From contig CM060173.1 of the NCBI GenBank assembly GCA_030549775.1, forward strand, positions 38,884,610-38,948,609: a DNA stretch of 64,000 bases, given 5' to 3'. The notes under the pieces are model-generated. The model was not told where the DNA came from, did not search any database, and was given only the letters and a program-made list of their open reading frames with translations. The position numbers were made by a program, and so were the translations under genes. Below, in pieces: positions 33,346 to 45,783 of the stretch; the first letter of the stretch is position 1; each line of letters starts with the position of its first letter. The DNA is from Tamarix chinensis (lineage: Eukaryota; Streptophyta; Magnoliopsida; Caryophyllales; Tamaricaceae).

Positions 33346-36300
33346 TGTAATACCCTCAAAATTCACTCCTGAATTTTTTTTGAATGAATAAAGCAGAAGC
33401 TAGAATAGAATTTAGGGAATGTTACCACCACATCTAACACAAGATAAATGTCCACCATCTATCTGATGGTAGATGCAAGGCTAGAACCTATCAAACAAAA
33501 TTTCAAACATCTATGCCATGAGGATAAATTCCCATAAGGAGATATTTATAGGAAGATGACAAGTGAATAATTTCACTAAATAAAATCATCGCTGAATGAA
33601 TCAGCAGAACCTATGAAATCAACCTAGATTATAAAAGCTTATCAGAGTATGAGAAATTAAAAGTTAATTACAATGCCCTTGATATTTCAAATACAACATT
33701 TGATACTTCCAAAAATAAATACTGTAAGACAAGACAAATCTCAATTGATCAAATTCCGGATTACCTACTCTCTCAAGCCAAGTCTTCCACCCAAAAACAA
33801 AATCCAATCTCAAACCTGCATAAGAGGTCTATTCCCCACCATCAGTGGATCATCACAGGACCCATTCAACCAAGGTAGCATCAGTACGAGTCCGGTACTG
33901 AGTAAATCAAGACTACCTAACTCATGAAAGGAAACATGAAACACATAAGATATGAAAGACTCTAGCCTACAAATCTCATGCTCAATTATATATATGATAG
34001 ATTCACCATTCTATTCATACAATAATTCAGGCTCAACTTGTATTACATACAATAAAACATAGGGTCATGGATTCATACTTATGAGTACATGACTATACAT
34101 GATGGCACATAGGATACAAGCGTACAAGAAATCATAATCACATGCTAAGTAACACCAATCCAACAATCCAATAATAATCATTATTACATCCGATTTTATT
34201 TATTTATGATGAGTTTAGGGACCCACTATTCTTAAACTGGGGGAACGGTCTGAAGCACCTCTCGGGGACAACACACTTGAGCCACTATTATCGTCCGATG
34301 GAACGGACCCTACACCTCTCAGGACAAAATGCTCCTAAGCCACTATTCTTAACCGGTGAAATGATTTGAATCACCTCTTAGGGACAATACACATGAGCCA
34401 CTATTATCGTCTGGTGGAATAGACCCTACACTTGGTCCTGACTCACATAATCTTCCACTTTAAATAATTACTATCTTATTCATTACTTAACTCATATCAT
34501 ATTTTTATTCACATTAAGTATAGGGCCCCACTATTCTTAATCTAGCGCCATGGACTGAAGCACCTCTCAGGAACAGGACACCTGAGCCACTATTATCATC
34601 TGGTGGAACGGATCCCACACCTCTCAATGCAAAACACTTTTTATGCACTATTCTTACTGGTGGAACAGTTTGAATCACCTCTCAGGGACAACACACCTAA
34701 GTCACTATTATCGTCCGGTGGAACGGACCCTACACCTTAGTCCAACTCACGTGATCTTTCACTTTAAATTATTTGTATCTTATTCAAGGATTTAACCGAT
34801 CATAAATCGGCCCACATGAATAATTCATGACATAAAGATACAACATAAGGTATCAAATAGTTTCAAATCCATACTCAACCCTTCACATACTCAAATACAT
34901 ACCATATTCAACGTCATACTAACATCCATTGGCATTAACACTATAAAATTACCACATAGAACACAACATACACTTGACATGATTAAATAATCGATAAGCA
35001 TACTCATCACCTTCTACTTCAAGCAGACATACATCTAGATTCTACCATAAGTAAAGGTAAGTAATGAATTACCTAAATCCAAAGCTAGCTAAGAAATTTG
35101 AGAAAGAGAGAGATACCTATCGAGAGCTCGACAATCCACGAGAAAGTTTTCCTAGATCACTAATAGAAATTAGAACTAGGTTAGAAACCATCTTATCAAT
35201 TAATAATTTAATTATTATAATTAAATAAATATAAATAGATACCAACGATCTTTCTTGAAAAATGTGTTCAAAACCTAGGACTCGTAAGCATGGCTCTATT
35301 AAGATTTAAGATTAAATATTATTCAAATCGAGTTAAATACATATCGCTTGGAGCATTTCAAATAGATTTAGAAACTCAAGAAAAGAATAATAGATTATAA
35401 GTTATTTTATCGAAAATGATTCACTGGTTAGGTTTTACAACCTAAGAGACAAACCAACCATTTGTAGAGAACTAAATCCAACCCGATAAGATAAAAAACA
35501 TAATTCAAATGATTTAAAAATCAAAGCGAGAAATCAATTAGATAAAAGACACATCACACAATCAATTTTATAAAACCATATCTGTCAAATTAGGGCTTTT
35601 AATGCTCGCGCTACCAACCGACTAATTAACTTTTATTATCTCAATTTGATAGCTTAAGAGTACGATTAAACTAATTTGAAATAAATCTAGATAATCTATT
35701 TCAACAAAACAATCTTCCTATTAGCCTATTCAAGATGATCCATTTTCAAAATTAGGGTTTTAAGGCCCACGACACAAACTCGAATAATTCAAATCAATTA
35801 ATTTCAATTGAAGGTATTAGAATGCAATTAGGATCATTTCCACTATTTCTATAAATTCAATTTTAGAAAAACAATTATACAAATGATCAATTTCATAATT
35901 TCAATTGAAATCTAGGGTTTTAGGCCCGAAAATACAATTCGGTTGAATTCTATTAATTTATTTAAATTGAATGTTTATAAATGCTATTAGACATATCATA
36001 TAATTAATTACTCAAAACCAATAAAAGAAATACCTAATTTAGCATAGTTAGGGTTTTTGATCTTGGAATACAAATCCGATCGATTCTTGCTAAAATATAT
36101 AAATTGATGGTTTTGAAATGTAATTAAATGTATTCTAATGTAAATTATATAGTCAATTGAATACAACAACCCGATTATACAATCCAATTTAGACCCACAA
36201 GAGTTTTGATCTGAAAATCCAAGTTCGATTAATTCTGCATAAATTTGTCAAATTGACAGTTCCAACATAAAGTTAGATATATTTTAAAACGTATTGTATA

Positions 36301-37757
36301 TTCAATTTACCAAAAATAGCTAAATCGGGCGAATCTAAAAAATTTGGGCATAACTTAGCCAAAATTCCAACATAAACCATACAATTAACCTATCCTAATC
36401 AATCTTACAACACATATATATATAACCAAACAATCAATTTAGCTTATCATAAGCTAAATCATACTCAATTGATTAAATCAAATGTTAGGGTTTTCAAAAA
36501 TTTATACCAAACAAAACTAGCAAATCGGGACAAGAGAAGGCCGGAGAAGCTTCACTGGAGGTCAGGGATAGCTCGCCGGCAACCAGCGGGGTAGCCCGTG
36601 GCCGGACAATGGTGGCACAGCCTACGCTTTTGCTATTGCTATGCGCGGCTGCTGCTACTTTCTTCGGCTGCTATGTGCAGCTGTTGCTGCGACTGCTGTT
36701 GCGGCTGTTGCTGCAACAACGGTGGTGGCTGGCGAAGAGGCAGTAGTGGAGGAGCAGGGAGGAGATGGAGATGAGGGATGAGGTTGGGGCTGTGAAAAGG
36801 AGCAAGTCGGGAAAGGGAAAGAGAAGAGAATGGGAGAAAAGAAGAGAGAAAGGAAAAGATGAGGGGGATCGGGTACCGGTGGGTTGGTCTCTTTTTTTTT
36901 TACAATTAAAAATATACAAGAAATAATAAACATTTAAAAAATATTATTAGAAGATATTATCTAAAATTTATTTAGCAAAAAATTATTTCGTAAGAATCCG
37001 AAAGCTTGAGATTGATAAAAGAGCTATATAAAGAATTTTGGAAATATTTTTGGAAGAATTTACCAACGAATGCAAATATCTATATTATTTACCGAAATAC
37101 ATTTTCAAACCCCGAAATAATATTTAAAAATATATAAGAAAATATTTAAGTCAAATTTTAATAAATTGAGACTAATTTAAATAATTTTATCAAACCATTT
37201 TTCTGCAAACCAAAAAGGGTAAAACGGAAGGAAATTAATTTGGAAAGAGATTCATAAATAAGCTCCGAAAAATCTATTTAATTTAAAACTTCCCAAAAAT
37301 CTTAACGATTTCCGAAATGAATAAATTTAAAGTCGGAAATATTTTCTATGGATAAAATCATTAAAATAACTTTAACTATTTTAAACCAAAATTTCATAAT
37401 TTAAATAATATATTTCGTTAACAAAATATAACCCCAAAATAAAGCTATAATCACACGGCAAAGTTATAATAAAAATTGAATCTAAAATACTAAAAATTAA
37501 AATACCAAAAAGAACAGGAATACATATTTTTAACCAAAAATCAAAATCATAAGAATATAATAAAATCATGGTCGTGAAAGAATTTATCTAGAATGATCCG
37601 CAATGACAACGATTAATTAAATTCAAATATGAAGTTGAAATCATTGATAAATCCATAAAATGAATTGAAATTAAAATAATTAAATATTTACACCAAATTA
37701 CGCTAATAAAATCATTAAAATGAATAAAATTATATTTCAAAAATATGGGGTATTACA
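33346..37757 (-). mobile_element. E3: giant solo LTR, second subtype
   Basis: The 4412-bp unit starts TGTAATACCC and ends GGGGTATTACA. Flanking 5-mers are GTGTG (33341-33345) and ATGTG (37758-37762), 4 of 5 matching. It splits the integrase zinc finger of T. A diverged GGTGGAACGG minisatellite with CCACTATTATCGTCC words lies at 34215-34740. The GC-rich part at 36540-36900 parallels the GC-rich leader of E1/E2, and 36950-37757 resembles the U3 end of E6 (54600-55397). Between them (35040-36500) is AT-rich non-coding sequence with repeated TTAGGGTTTT words. No gene. Confidence 0.8.
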
Positions 37758-38230
37758 ATGTGACCTGCCAAAAGGTCAAGATGGAGCACTGCAAGCTTAG
37801 TCCAACCCTTAGATGTTCCAAGGTGGAAGTGGATGTACATTGCATATCTATCCCCATGATCAGACTAGATGAGTTTGAGCTTTATGATTTTTTATCCTAC
37901 AAGGAGAGGCCTTTATGTATTCTTAACACTAATATTCAGTGGACTTGAATTAACTCATTTCTTCTTGTGAAGATTCTTTGGATCCATCATGGAGTAGCGG
38001 AGGGGATCTTGTATACTAAGAAGGATATGTGCAAGTTGTATCCTAAGCTTTTTGGCATAGTTATGTTGAGTTTTGGCGTTCTCTATCATTTAAGGGGGTA
38101 GTCCCCAATAGTATGGTAACAACTTTGGTAGAGTTAATTTCCAATATCACCTTGCTTACATCATTTTTTTCTTCTTCCCTAACCTTGACTTTTGACTTCG
38201 TGGACAAAATCTCTTTTACAGGGGTAATGA
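37758..38230 (+). pseudogene. T: integrase-chromodomain remnant and polypurine tract
   Basis: The plus strand begins VTCQKVKMEHCKL, the end of the integrase zinc finger, and shifts to LVQPLDVPRWKW. After an internal deletion removing the integrase core it continues RLDEFELYDFLSYKERPLCI and VKILWIHHGVAEG ... DMCKLYPKLFGIVMLSFG. The last part matches the chromodomain and tail of Tekay/Del-type gypsy elements. It is followed by CGTGGACAAAATCTCTTTTAC and AGGGG, a decayed polypurine region, then the LTR at 38231. It identifies the parent of the neighbouring long LTR. Confidence 0.8.
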
Positions 38231-39385
38231 TGTAATACCTTGAATTTGAGCTAAACCTAATCTCAAGTAATTAATATCTTAAATAAGTTTTAACCTCAAT
38301 CCTAAATCTTACCCTAATTTTCTAATCCTAAATCTTTTCCAAACTCTAAACATCATTTGGGTTTTTACTATTTTTATCAACCTAAACCTCAAATCGGTCA
38401 GTTGATGATTAATTTATCACATTACCTTAACTTTAATCTAAATCTAAAACCCCCATTTATTTTTCTTATATCCCTTTTTCTATTTCCCCTTTGATCCTTG
38501 GTTTGATTTTCCCCTTTCTTTCACTCCCATTTACCTTAAATCCTACTTAACGATATCATTACATGATAATATGGTTTTGCTCATTTTTTCTTAGGTGATT
38601 TACTAGAAGCTTCGAAAGAGGAGGGACAAGATAAGCATGCTTACTAACCCAAGTCCTCTTTGTAAGGATACTAGTTGTGGTTTAGGGTCTTGTGTTACAT
38701 TACTTAGCATAGCTATGTGTTTTATTTCATTATTGTTATTATTTTGCTAAATTTAGCTTCTATGCTATGTCATGAGAACATGAATTTTATGTTGAGAAAT
38801 GAGTAAGTTGTAAATCATGTTATATCGATATGATATTATTTTCATCGTAAATCCTAATAATATCAATAAGATATATATGGTTATAATTTGGGATTAATAA
38901 AGTATTATAAGTTGTGAAAATTATTATGTGTAATATGCATGATGATAAGTGGAGGACTTGGAATATATGACATCAACCATATAAGGTTTCATGAAATAAG
39001 GGCATTTGGCTACTCTTAAGGACATTTTGGTCATTATGGGGTTTAATATGGAATTTATGGTTTTTTAATGTGATAGAATTTTAAATTATTCTAAGGTGAT
39101 TCATATGAAATGTTCAGAGTAATCTTGAATAAAATCAGTTCCATAGAATGAGAAAAATGCTAAATTTGGGAATAATAACTCTAAAACAGGTATGTTTTTA
39201 TCACATATGTGAAACATTAGAGTTAGAATATGATTGTTGGATATATTTTTAATATTGTTGTTTTAAGTATGTATATTAAACTCGGTAACTATATGACTCT
39301 TAAAGGAAAAGTTATGATTTAATTATAGAATTAGGGTTTTGTAAGCAATGTAAATAGTAAATTTTTAGATAGGGTTATTATTAAA

Positions 39386-41543
39386 TGAAATGCTCTAAAA
39401 TTCCTAATTTTATAAATTATATTTAAATGAGGTTGTATTAGAAAAATTATTTAAATAAATTATTTTTATTAAAATGAAATGATATTTAATTAGGGAAAAT
39501 CAAGAAGAGATTTATAAGTATTTTAATTAGGAGGAATTTGGGTATATTATCTAATTAAGGATTTTATTTGGAAATTAATTAAATAAATTATTTTATTTAA
39601 AATTAGAAGGAGAAAATAGTTTGAAATTAATAATAATTTTATAAATGATTTAATTGAAGAAAATTAGGGTGTTTTACTAATTAAAATAGAATTTATGGAA
39701 AATCTTTTAAAAATTCTAATTTAGACTAAAATAGGATTTAAATATTATTTTATTCAAATATTGTTATTTTTAAATATATAAAATATTGTAATTAATTTAA
39801 ATACCCAATATTATTATTTTTCCTTTTTCCCTTCTTCTTTTTCCTTTTCTTCTTCCTTTTTTTTTCTTTCCTTTTCTTCTTTTTCTTTTTCCTTCCCTTT
39901 TCCCACGACTAGGCCTACCTGCGGCCCAGTCCTCTTCTTCTTCCTTCGGCCCAGCCCGCACGGCCCCTTCTCCTAACTCCTCCACACCGCGTTTTATGTC
40001 TAACTTCACCAAAACACGTCGTTTTATTGAATGAGCTAACCCTCGCGATCGGCGTCCTTTACCGCCCTTGCTGCGCCGCGTTCTTTGTCGTTCCTCACGA
40101 AAATGCCGCGTTACGTTTAACTATCCTTCGACCCTCGCCGACCGCCCTCCCTTTTTCTTTCTTTCTTCCCCGCGAGCCGGACCAGCCCCCTCCTCCTTCC
40201 TTCTTCCTCCCCTCTCCTCCGTCGACGATGCTGCAACTCCCACCCCCGAAAATGGCGGTGCCGGCTACGAGGACTCTGACCGGCCGATTCACCCCTATTT
40301 TTCTTCCTCTGGACTCGCACATTAGCTTGGAATTATCAATTATCCTTAACTCTCGCTCATTCTCTCTCTCTTGCTCCGCAAACCTTCGACCCAACCCAAG
40401 CAATCGCCAACCGATTTCTGACACCGGCCACCCAAACCCTATCATCCAAACCCATCCTGCCGACCTCCAAAACCCTAATAACCCATCTAAACTATATAAA
40501 TAGCCCAGTCGTGGATGATTTTGAAACTTCTTAACTCTCGAAACCCTAAGTAAGAACCTTCTGCCACCGTCACTTTAGACGCGTATTCCGCCGCCGATAG
40601 CCAACTACAACACCACTTGCGCATCCCAATTTCTTCCTTGAAATTCCCTCTAGCTAACTAAGCCCTTCAAAAACTTTGATTCTTCTTGAATGAGCTGCCA
40701 TAACCATGCAAAGTTTGCTGCTCATCTCGCCAGAATTTTTACCCCGAAACCTTAAACCACCGTTCAGCGCCACATATGCCACTTCTGTCACCCTATAAAC
40801 CACCTAATATCTCCTTCTAAGTCTCCTCAACCGAACCATAAGCTTATTTTATTTTTCTCCTTTTCCTTTCCCTCTTGTTTTTCATTTTTACCTCTCTTAG
40901 ATCCATTTTTCGGCTACCTCCGACAACCACCGCCAGTTCCATCTATACCCTCCGACTCAAGGTGATACCCTAAACCTTTTAAACACTTAATTTTGAATTA
41001 TTGATAATTATTCTATTTTTAGCCTAAATTTTAGTGTTAATTCAACTATAATTATTATTATTATAATAATTATTATTTTTTTATCGATTGTATCCTAATT
41101 TCTAAATTTTTTTGACAGGTATGGAAGTATTATTGAGTAATATATATTATTAAGCTCGGTCTTTACTTATTTAATTAAATTATTACATGTTTAACATTAT
41201 TATTAATAATATTATTAATATTATTATCATTAGTGTAACTATTTAATTAATGTTTTAATTATTTAAGGAGGGGCAGAGAACAAAAATTCTAATTAAGCCT
41301 CACACTATTACTTTCTATTAATATTATTAACATTTTTAACATTTTTTCTAATTATATTATTAATATTATCATCTGTATTAACTTTATATTATAGGTATAT
41401 ATAACTTTAATATCATTATTAAAATTTTGAATGGTATTATTATTAAGTTGGGGTGGTTCAAAAACCACCTTGTAATTTTTAAGAATTTTGGTATTATTAA
41501 TATTAATATTCTACTAATAAAAGTATCACTAATAATATTATAA

Positions 41544-41610
<67 letters not shown>

Positions 41611-44528
41611 TCTAAATTTGGTTATTTAATTTACAAATAATATTTTTAGTATTATTTTGGTAAAGGGTCCGAAGCCTTTACTTCACTTTAGTTTTGAGTA
41701 ATGACTTTTTATTATTGCTACTATTTTTATTATTCTTGTTAATATTAATATTGATATTATTTTTGGGTATTTTTATTATTATTATTATTTTATCAAAAGC
41801 CTAGTCTTATATTAAGTTAGTGTTTAATATTATTTTGATAAGAGGGATTATAATTTTAGCTTTTCCCTCATAATAGGTAAAACTAGTCAAAGCCCTAAGG
41901 AGGCATAGGAGCGTGCTCCAAGACCGGTGTCTTTTTAGGTAAGGGGTGCTAAGGCCTTTTGTGTGCTTATATGCATTATGTGCTTTGTATGCTATATATT
42001 CTATATTTATAATTTTTAATTATTTCGTATGTGGTATGACATGGAGTTAAAGTATGTTTTTGAATGGTATGTGTGCTATGTGTATGTGGCAATATGTGTT
42101 GTGACCCTGTAAGACATGCATGAGAGGATGTCGATGTGGTTTGTGTGGGAGAAAGGATGAAAAAGGAGGATGGGGAAAGAAGTTGACTAAGGGAAGTGAA
42201 TTGACCTAATTTTATGGTTTTATAAGGAATAATCTAATGTATGGTTTTATGTGGAAGAATATAATTTATGGTTTTATGCGGAGAATATAATATATGGTTT
42301 TATTTAGGAGAATCTAATTTATGATGTTATATGGGATAATCGAATTTATGGTGTGTTTGGGAGAATCTATTTTATGATATTAATTGGGAGAATCTAATTT
42401 ATGATGTTATATAGGAGAATCAAATTTATGGTTTGTTTGGGAGAATTTAATTTATGATGTTATTTGGGAGAATTTAATTTATGATTTGATTGGGAGAATC
42501 TAATTTATGATTTGTTTGGGGGAATCCAATTTATGTTTTTGCTTGGGAGAATCTAATTTGTGGTTATGAATGGGAGAATCTAATCAATTGTATTATATGG
42601 AAGAAATTTTGGGTTTTATATGGATGAATCCTTGGTTTTATATGGTTTGAATTTAAGGCTTGGTAAGGATGAATCTTTGGTTGTGTATGGATTGAATATA
42701 AGGTTCTGTATGGAGAAATCTAGGGTTTTAATTATATGGAAGAATCTAAGGTTGCATGGTTGAATTTAGGGTTCACATGGGATTTTAGGGTTTGCATGAA
42801 GAAGTTCGAAGGTTTGCATGGAAAGGTTAATGTCTGCATGGGTATGAAATTTATGTGTGGAAAGTTGATTTAGGATGTAAGGAATGTAATGTAAGTGTTG
42901 TTTGGGCGTTTAAACACTTTGGGTGAAAGATAGTACGTAGAGCATTATCTGGGTACGTAGGAGACTAAGCTCGGGTTTGGAGTGGCTAATTGTGAATTGT
43001 CGTGATTAATTAAGGTTTGGAATAGCTAATTATGGTTGTTATGGTTAAATAGGATTTGGAGTGGATAATTATAGTTTGTGGTGGTTGATTACGGTTTGGT
43101 GTGGCTACTTGGGGTTTTTGTTGTATCATGTGTTTTTTGTGATTAAAGTGTAATTATGAGAATGGGATCGATGATTTGTGAGGTGTGGGGTGTTAAAATG
43201 ATTTAGGTGATGTGAGGTGGAGTAAGAGGGGATGTTAAGGCCTAAATTAGGGTTTCGGGATAAAACCCTAGAGTGAAATGCGAAGTAAAATTTGAGGATA
43301 AGCGTAAAGGGAGTGATTCATGCATGTATAGGGTTTGGTGGTAGCACATGTGTAATTGGTGAATAAAGTATGATGATAAATATGGAATTTATGATTTATG
43401 ATTCGTGCATGTCTAGGGTAAAAGCCTTTGAATAAGATACTTAAGACATTAATCACATAAAGTGGAAGATGTTGAGCCGGGCCCAGACTGATCCACCGGC
43501 ATAATAGTGGCCAGGTACTACGGTAACCTAGAGATCGATCCACCGGCTTAATAGTGGTAGGGTATGTTACCCTAGTGACCGATCCACCGGCTAAAATAGT
43601 AGGGGATCCCGAGCTCAACGAACCAAACTATATATGTTGATAATAAGTGGGAAGATACTAATTACTTACAGTGGAACACCGTGCGAGAAGGGGCCAGACC
43701 AATCCACCGGCATATAATAGTGGTAGGGCATGTACCCTAAGTGACCGATCCACCGGCTATAATAGTGGCCAGGAGCCAGAGTGCCCTGGAGACAGATCCA
43801 CCGGCAAAATAGTGGGGTTCCCGTACTCGCATGGATTTGATAAAAAAGCATGGTGTGAAATGATTCCTAATCAAGGATAAATTCAGTAATTAATCCGCAC
43901 TATAATTGGGCCTTTGTACTTTAACCTGGTTGATCATATGCATTTATAATTATGCTCTTTATGTTATGCATGATTTTACGTGCTTATATGTTGGCCTTAG
44001 TGTTCGGTTACCTTAGTCAGTACGTAGCGTACTGATCACCCTTTTCATGGGTGTTGTTCATTCCCACGAGTAGTGTGCCCTTCTGACTTTATGCAGGTGG
44101 GCAAGACATCAGTCGGGGTTGTGTGTTGAGCTTTTCTGGCTCAAATTTCAAGAGAGTTGTGGCCATATTTCAATATTTATGTGATTCGATTTCCCTTTAT
44201 TAATCTTTTATTGGTTGTAAGTTAATTCTCTTTTGGAAATAAATTATAATTCTTGATGCGTACTCTGATTTCTATCTTATTATTTATTCATGATTCTTTA
44301 CGCGCACTCTAATTTTAATGTATGATCTTTCGAGTTCTTTTATGAACTATTGGTTTGAGTTTAATGTAAATCTTTTCTTAGCCTTAGCACTTGGTACTGG
44401 AACGGTCGGAGAGAATCGGTTCGGTACTAAGTGTGGCGGTAACATTCCCAGAATTCACAGGTTTTAAGTGTTTCTATTTTAATTACTTCTGCTTTCAAAA
44501 AAAAAGTAGTGAAGTTTGGGGTGTTACA
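39386..44528 (+). mobile_element. E4: giant solo LTR in plus orientation
   Basis: The 5143-bp unit begins TGAAATGCTC and ends GGGGTGTTACA. It is flanked by perfect duplications TTAAA (39381-39385 and 44529-44533). It is E1/E2 in reverse and shows the layout in reading direction: U3 with C/T-rich strand (39810-39900), GC-rich block, TATA CTATATAAATAG (40492-40503), GC-rich leader to about 40960, AAT microsatellites, 28-bp GGGAGAAT block (42220-42610), telobox block (42590-42870), CCGGTGGATC block (43480-43830). The 158-residue open frame at 40027-40503 lies upstream of the TATA, is low-complexity, and is not a credible gene. Confidence 0.85.
41546..41610. repeat. (ATT)n microsatellite in E4
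   Basis: About 21 perfect ATT repeats, the longest uninterrupted run among the AAT-type tracts of these LTR units. Confidence 0.95.
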
Positions 44529-45184
44529 TTAAATATGTAAGACATAGGAATTAGACCTTGAATTTTGGGTATGCTAATAATAATAATAGAGGAACTGGTA
44601 CTAAGATTGGTGGAATAAAGATTAATAGAAAATAAGTTATACCTAAAATGTAAAATTAGGGCTTTATGGGGAAATATGGGTCTTAACCTCTAAGAATGGC
44701 CTTATTATTTATATGTTGGTGTTTTCCTTAAACTAATTATGCTTTTTAACCATCAAATAAACCATGAATAAGTCATTAACCTTTTAAAGTGAAAGATCAC
44801 AAGAGTTAGGACTAGTTTTACTTGTCCATTCCACCAGATAAGAATAGTGGCAAGGAGTATTTTACCCTAGGGTTTGTATTGTTAACAGTTCCATTGGTAG
44901 AGAAAAGTGGCTAAGAGCATTTTATCCTAGGGTTGTAGATTGATAATAATTCCATCGATTGAAAATAGTTGGGTCATGAACTCAATATTAAATAAGTCAT
45001 GAGAATGATCATAATCATTGATAAGATATTAATCACTTAAAGTGGAAGACTACGTGAATCATGATAAGTTATACCTGTTTGTTCCACCAGCTAAGAATAG
45101 TGGTCGATAGTGTTTTCCCATGAGGTTATATTGATAACCGTTCCACAAGTAAAGAAATGTTTCTAGATGCATTTTGTCCTGGGA

Positions 45185-45281
45185 TATAAATAATTTTACA
45201 GATTTATAGTAGAAAGTAAACATATATGTGTACTTAGCTTGTGTGTTTACTTTCTACTATAAATCTATAAAATTATTTATA
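45185..45281. repeat. Near-perfect long hairpin
   Basis: The left arm (45185-45221) and right arm (45245-45281) are 37-base reverse complements with a single mismatch (C versus T in the TTTTAYAGATTT part). A GGG/CCC extension lies outside, and the loop is 23 bases. It lies in the R-U5-like part of the T LTR. Such identity in otherwise decayed sequence suggests a recent template-switch inversion-duplication. Confidence 0.9.
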
Positions 45282-45783
45282 CCCCATATTCAATAGTATT
45301 ATCACCTTACTTAGTATGTAGTGTATTGTCCATGATTTTTATGGGTGATGCTCATTGCCATGAGTAGATAACTTTGATGCTTTTATGTTGGTTGTTGCGG
45401 ACTCGCTCGATGATTTTGCTTTCTATGATGCATTGTACTGGGAAAAGCGATTTTCTATACTAGGGTTTTGGACATATAGTTATGTTATCTGGATAATGGT
45501 TTTACTCATATACTTTTTTGGACTCTTATATCCACAATTTCCCCTTTGTTTATATCTTGATATTGTACTCGTATTTAATCTCCAAACTCATATTTATGTT
45601 TATGAAGCTTCTCTTATTTCTATTTGCTCTATTTTACTTTTAATGGTTTTTGACTTGTAATTGATTTAAGGATGGTATGATAAGCTAGGCTTACATTAAT
45701 TACGGTGGTAACACTCTATATTTTAGCTATATTCTTCCATTGTACAGTGAAATTTTTTGAGTTGTACAATTTGGGGTGTTACA

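Larger units (their letters stand above)
38231..45783 (+). repeat. T: 3' LTR, interrupted by E4
   Basis: It begins TGTAATACC just after the polypurine remnant and ends GGGGTGTTACA. Without E4 (39386-44528) it is about 2.4 kb. The right part (44810-45180) holds CCACCAGATAAGAATAGTGG words like those of E3, which ties E3 to the same gypsy family. The near-perfect hairpin at 45185-45281 lies inside. The frame at 45385-45660 has no domain and is treated as LTR sequence. Confidence 0.7.

Noticed and set aside
40027..40503. 158-residue open frame in GC-rich DNA
   Set aside because: Low-complexity, lies upstream of the TATA box in the E4 LTR, and is not conserved as protein in E1, E2 or E6.
45385..45660. 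91-residue hydrophobic open frame
   Set aside because: Inside the T LTR with no conserved motif; AT-rich DNA readily gives such hydrophobic frames.
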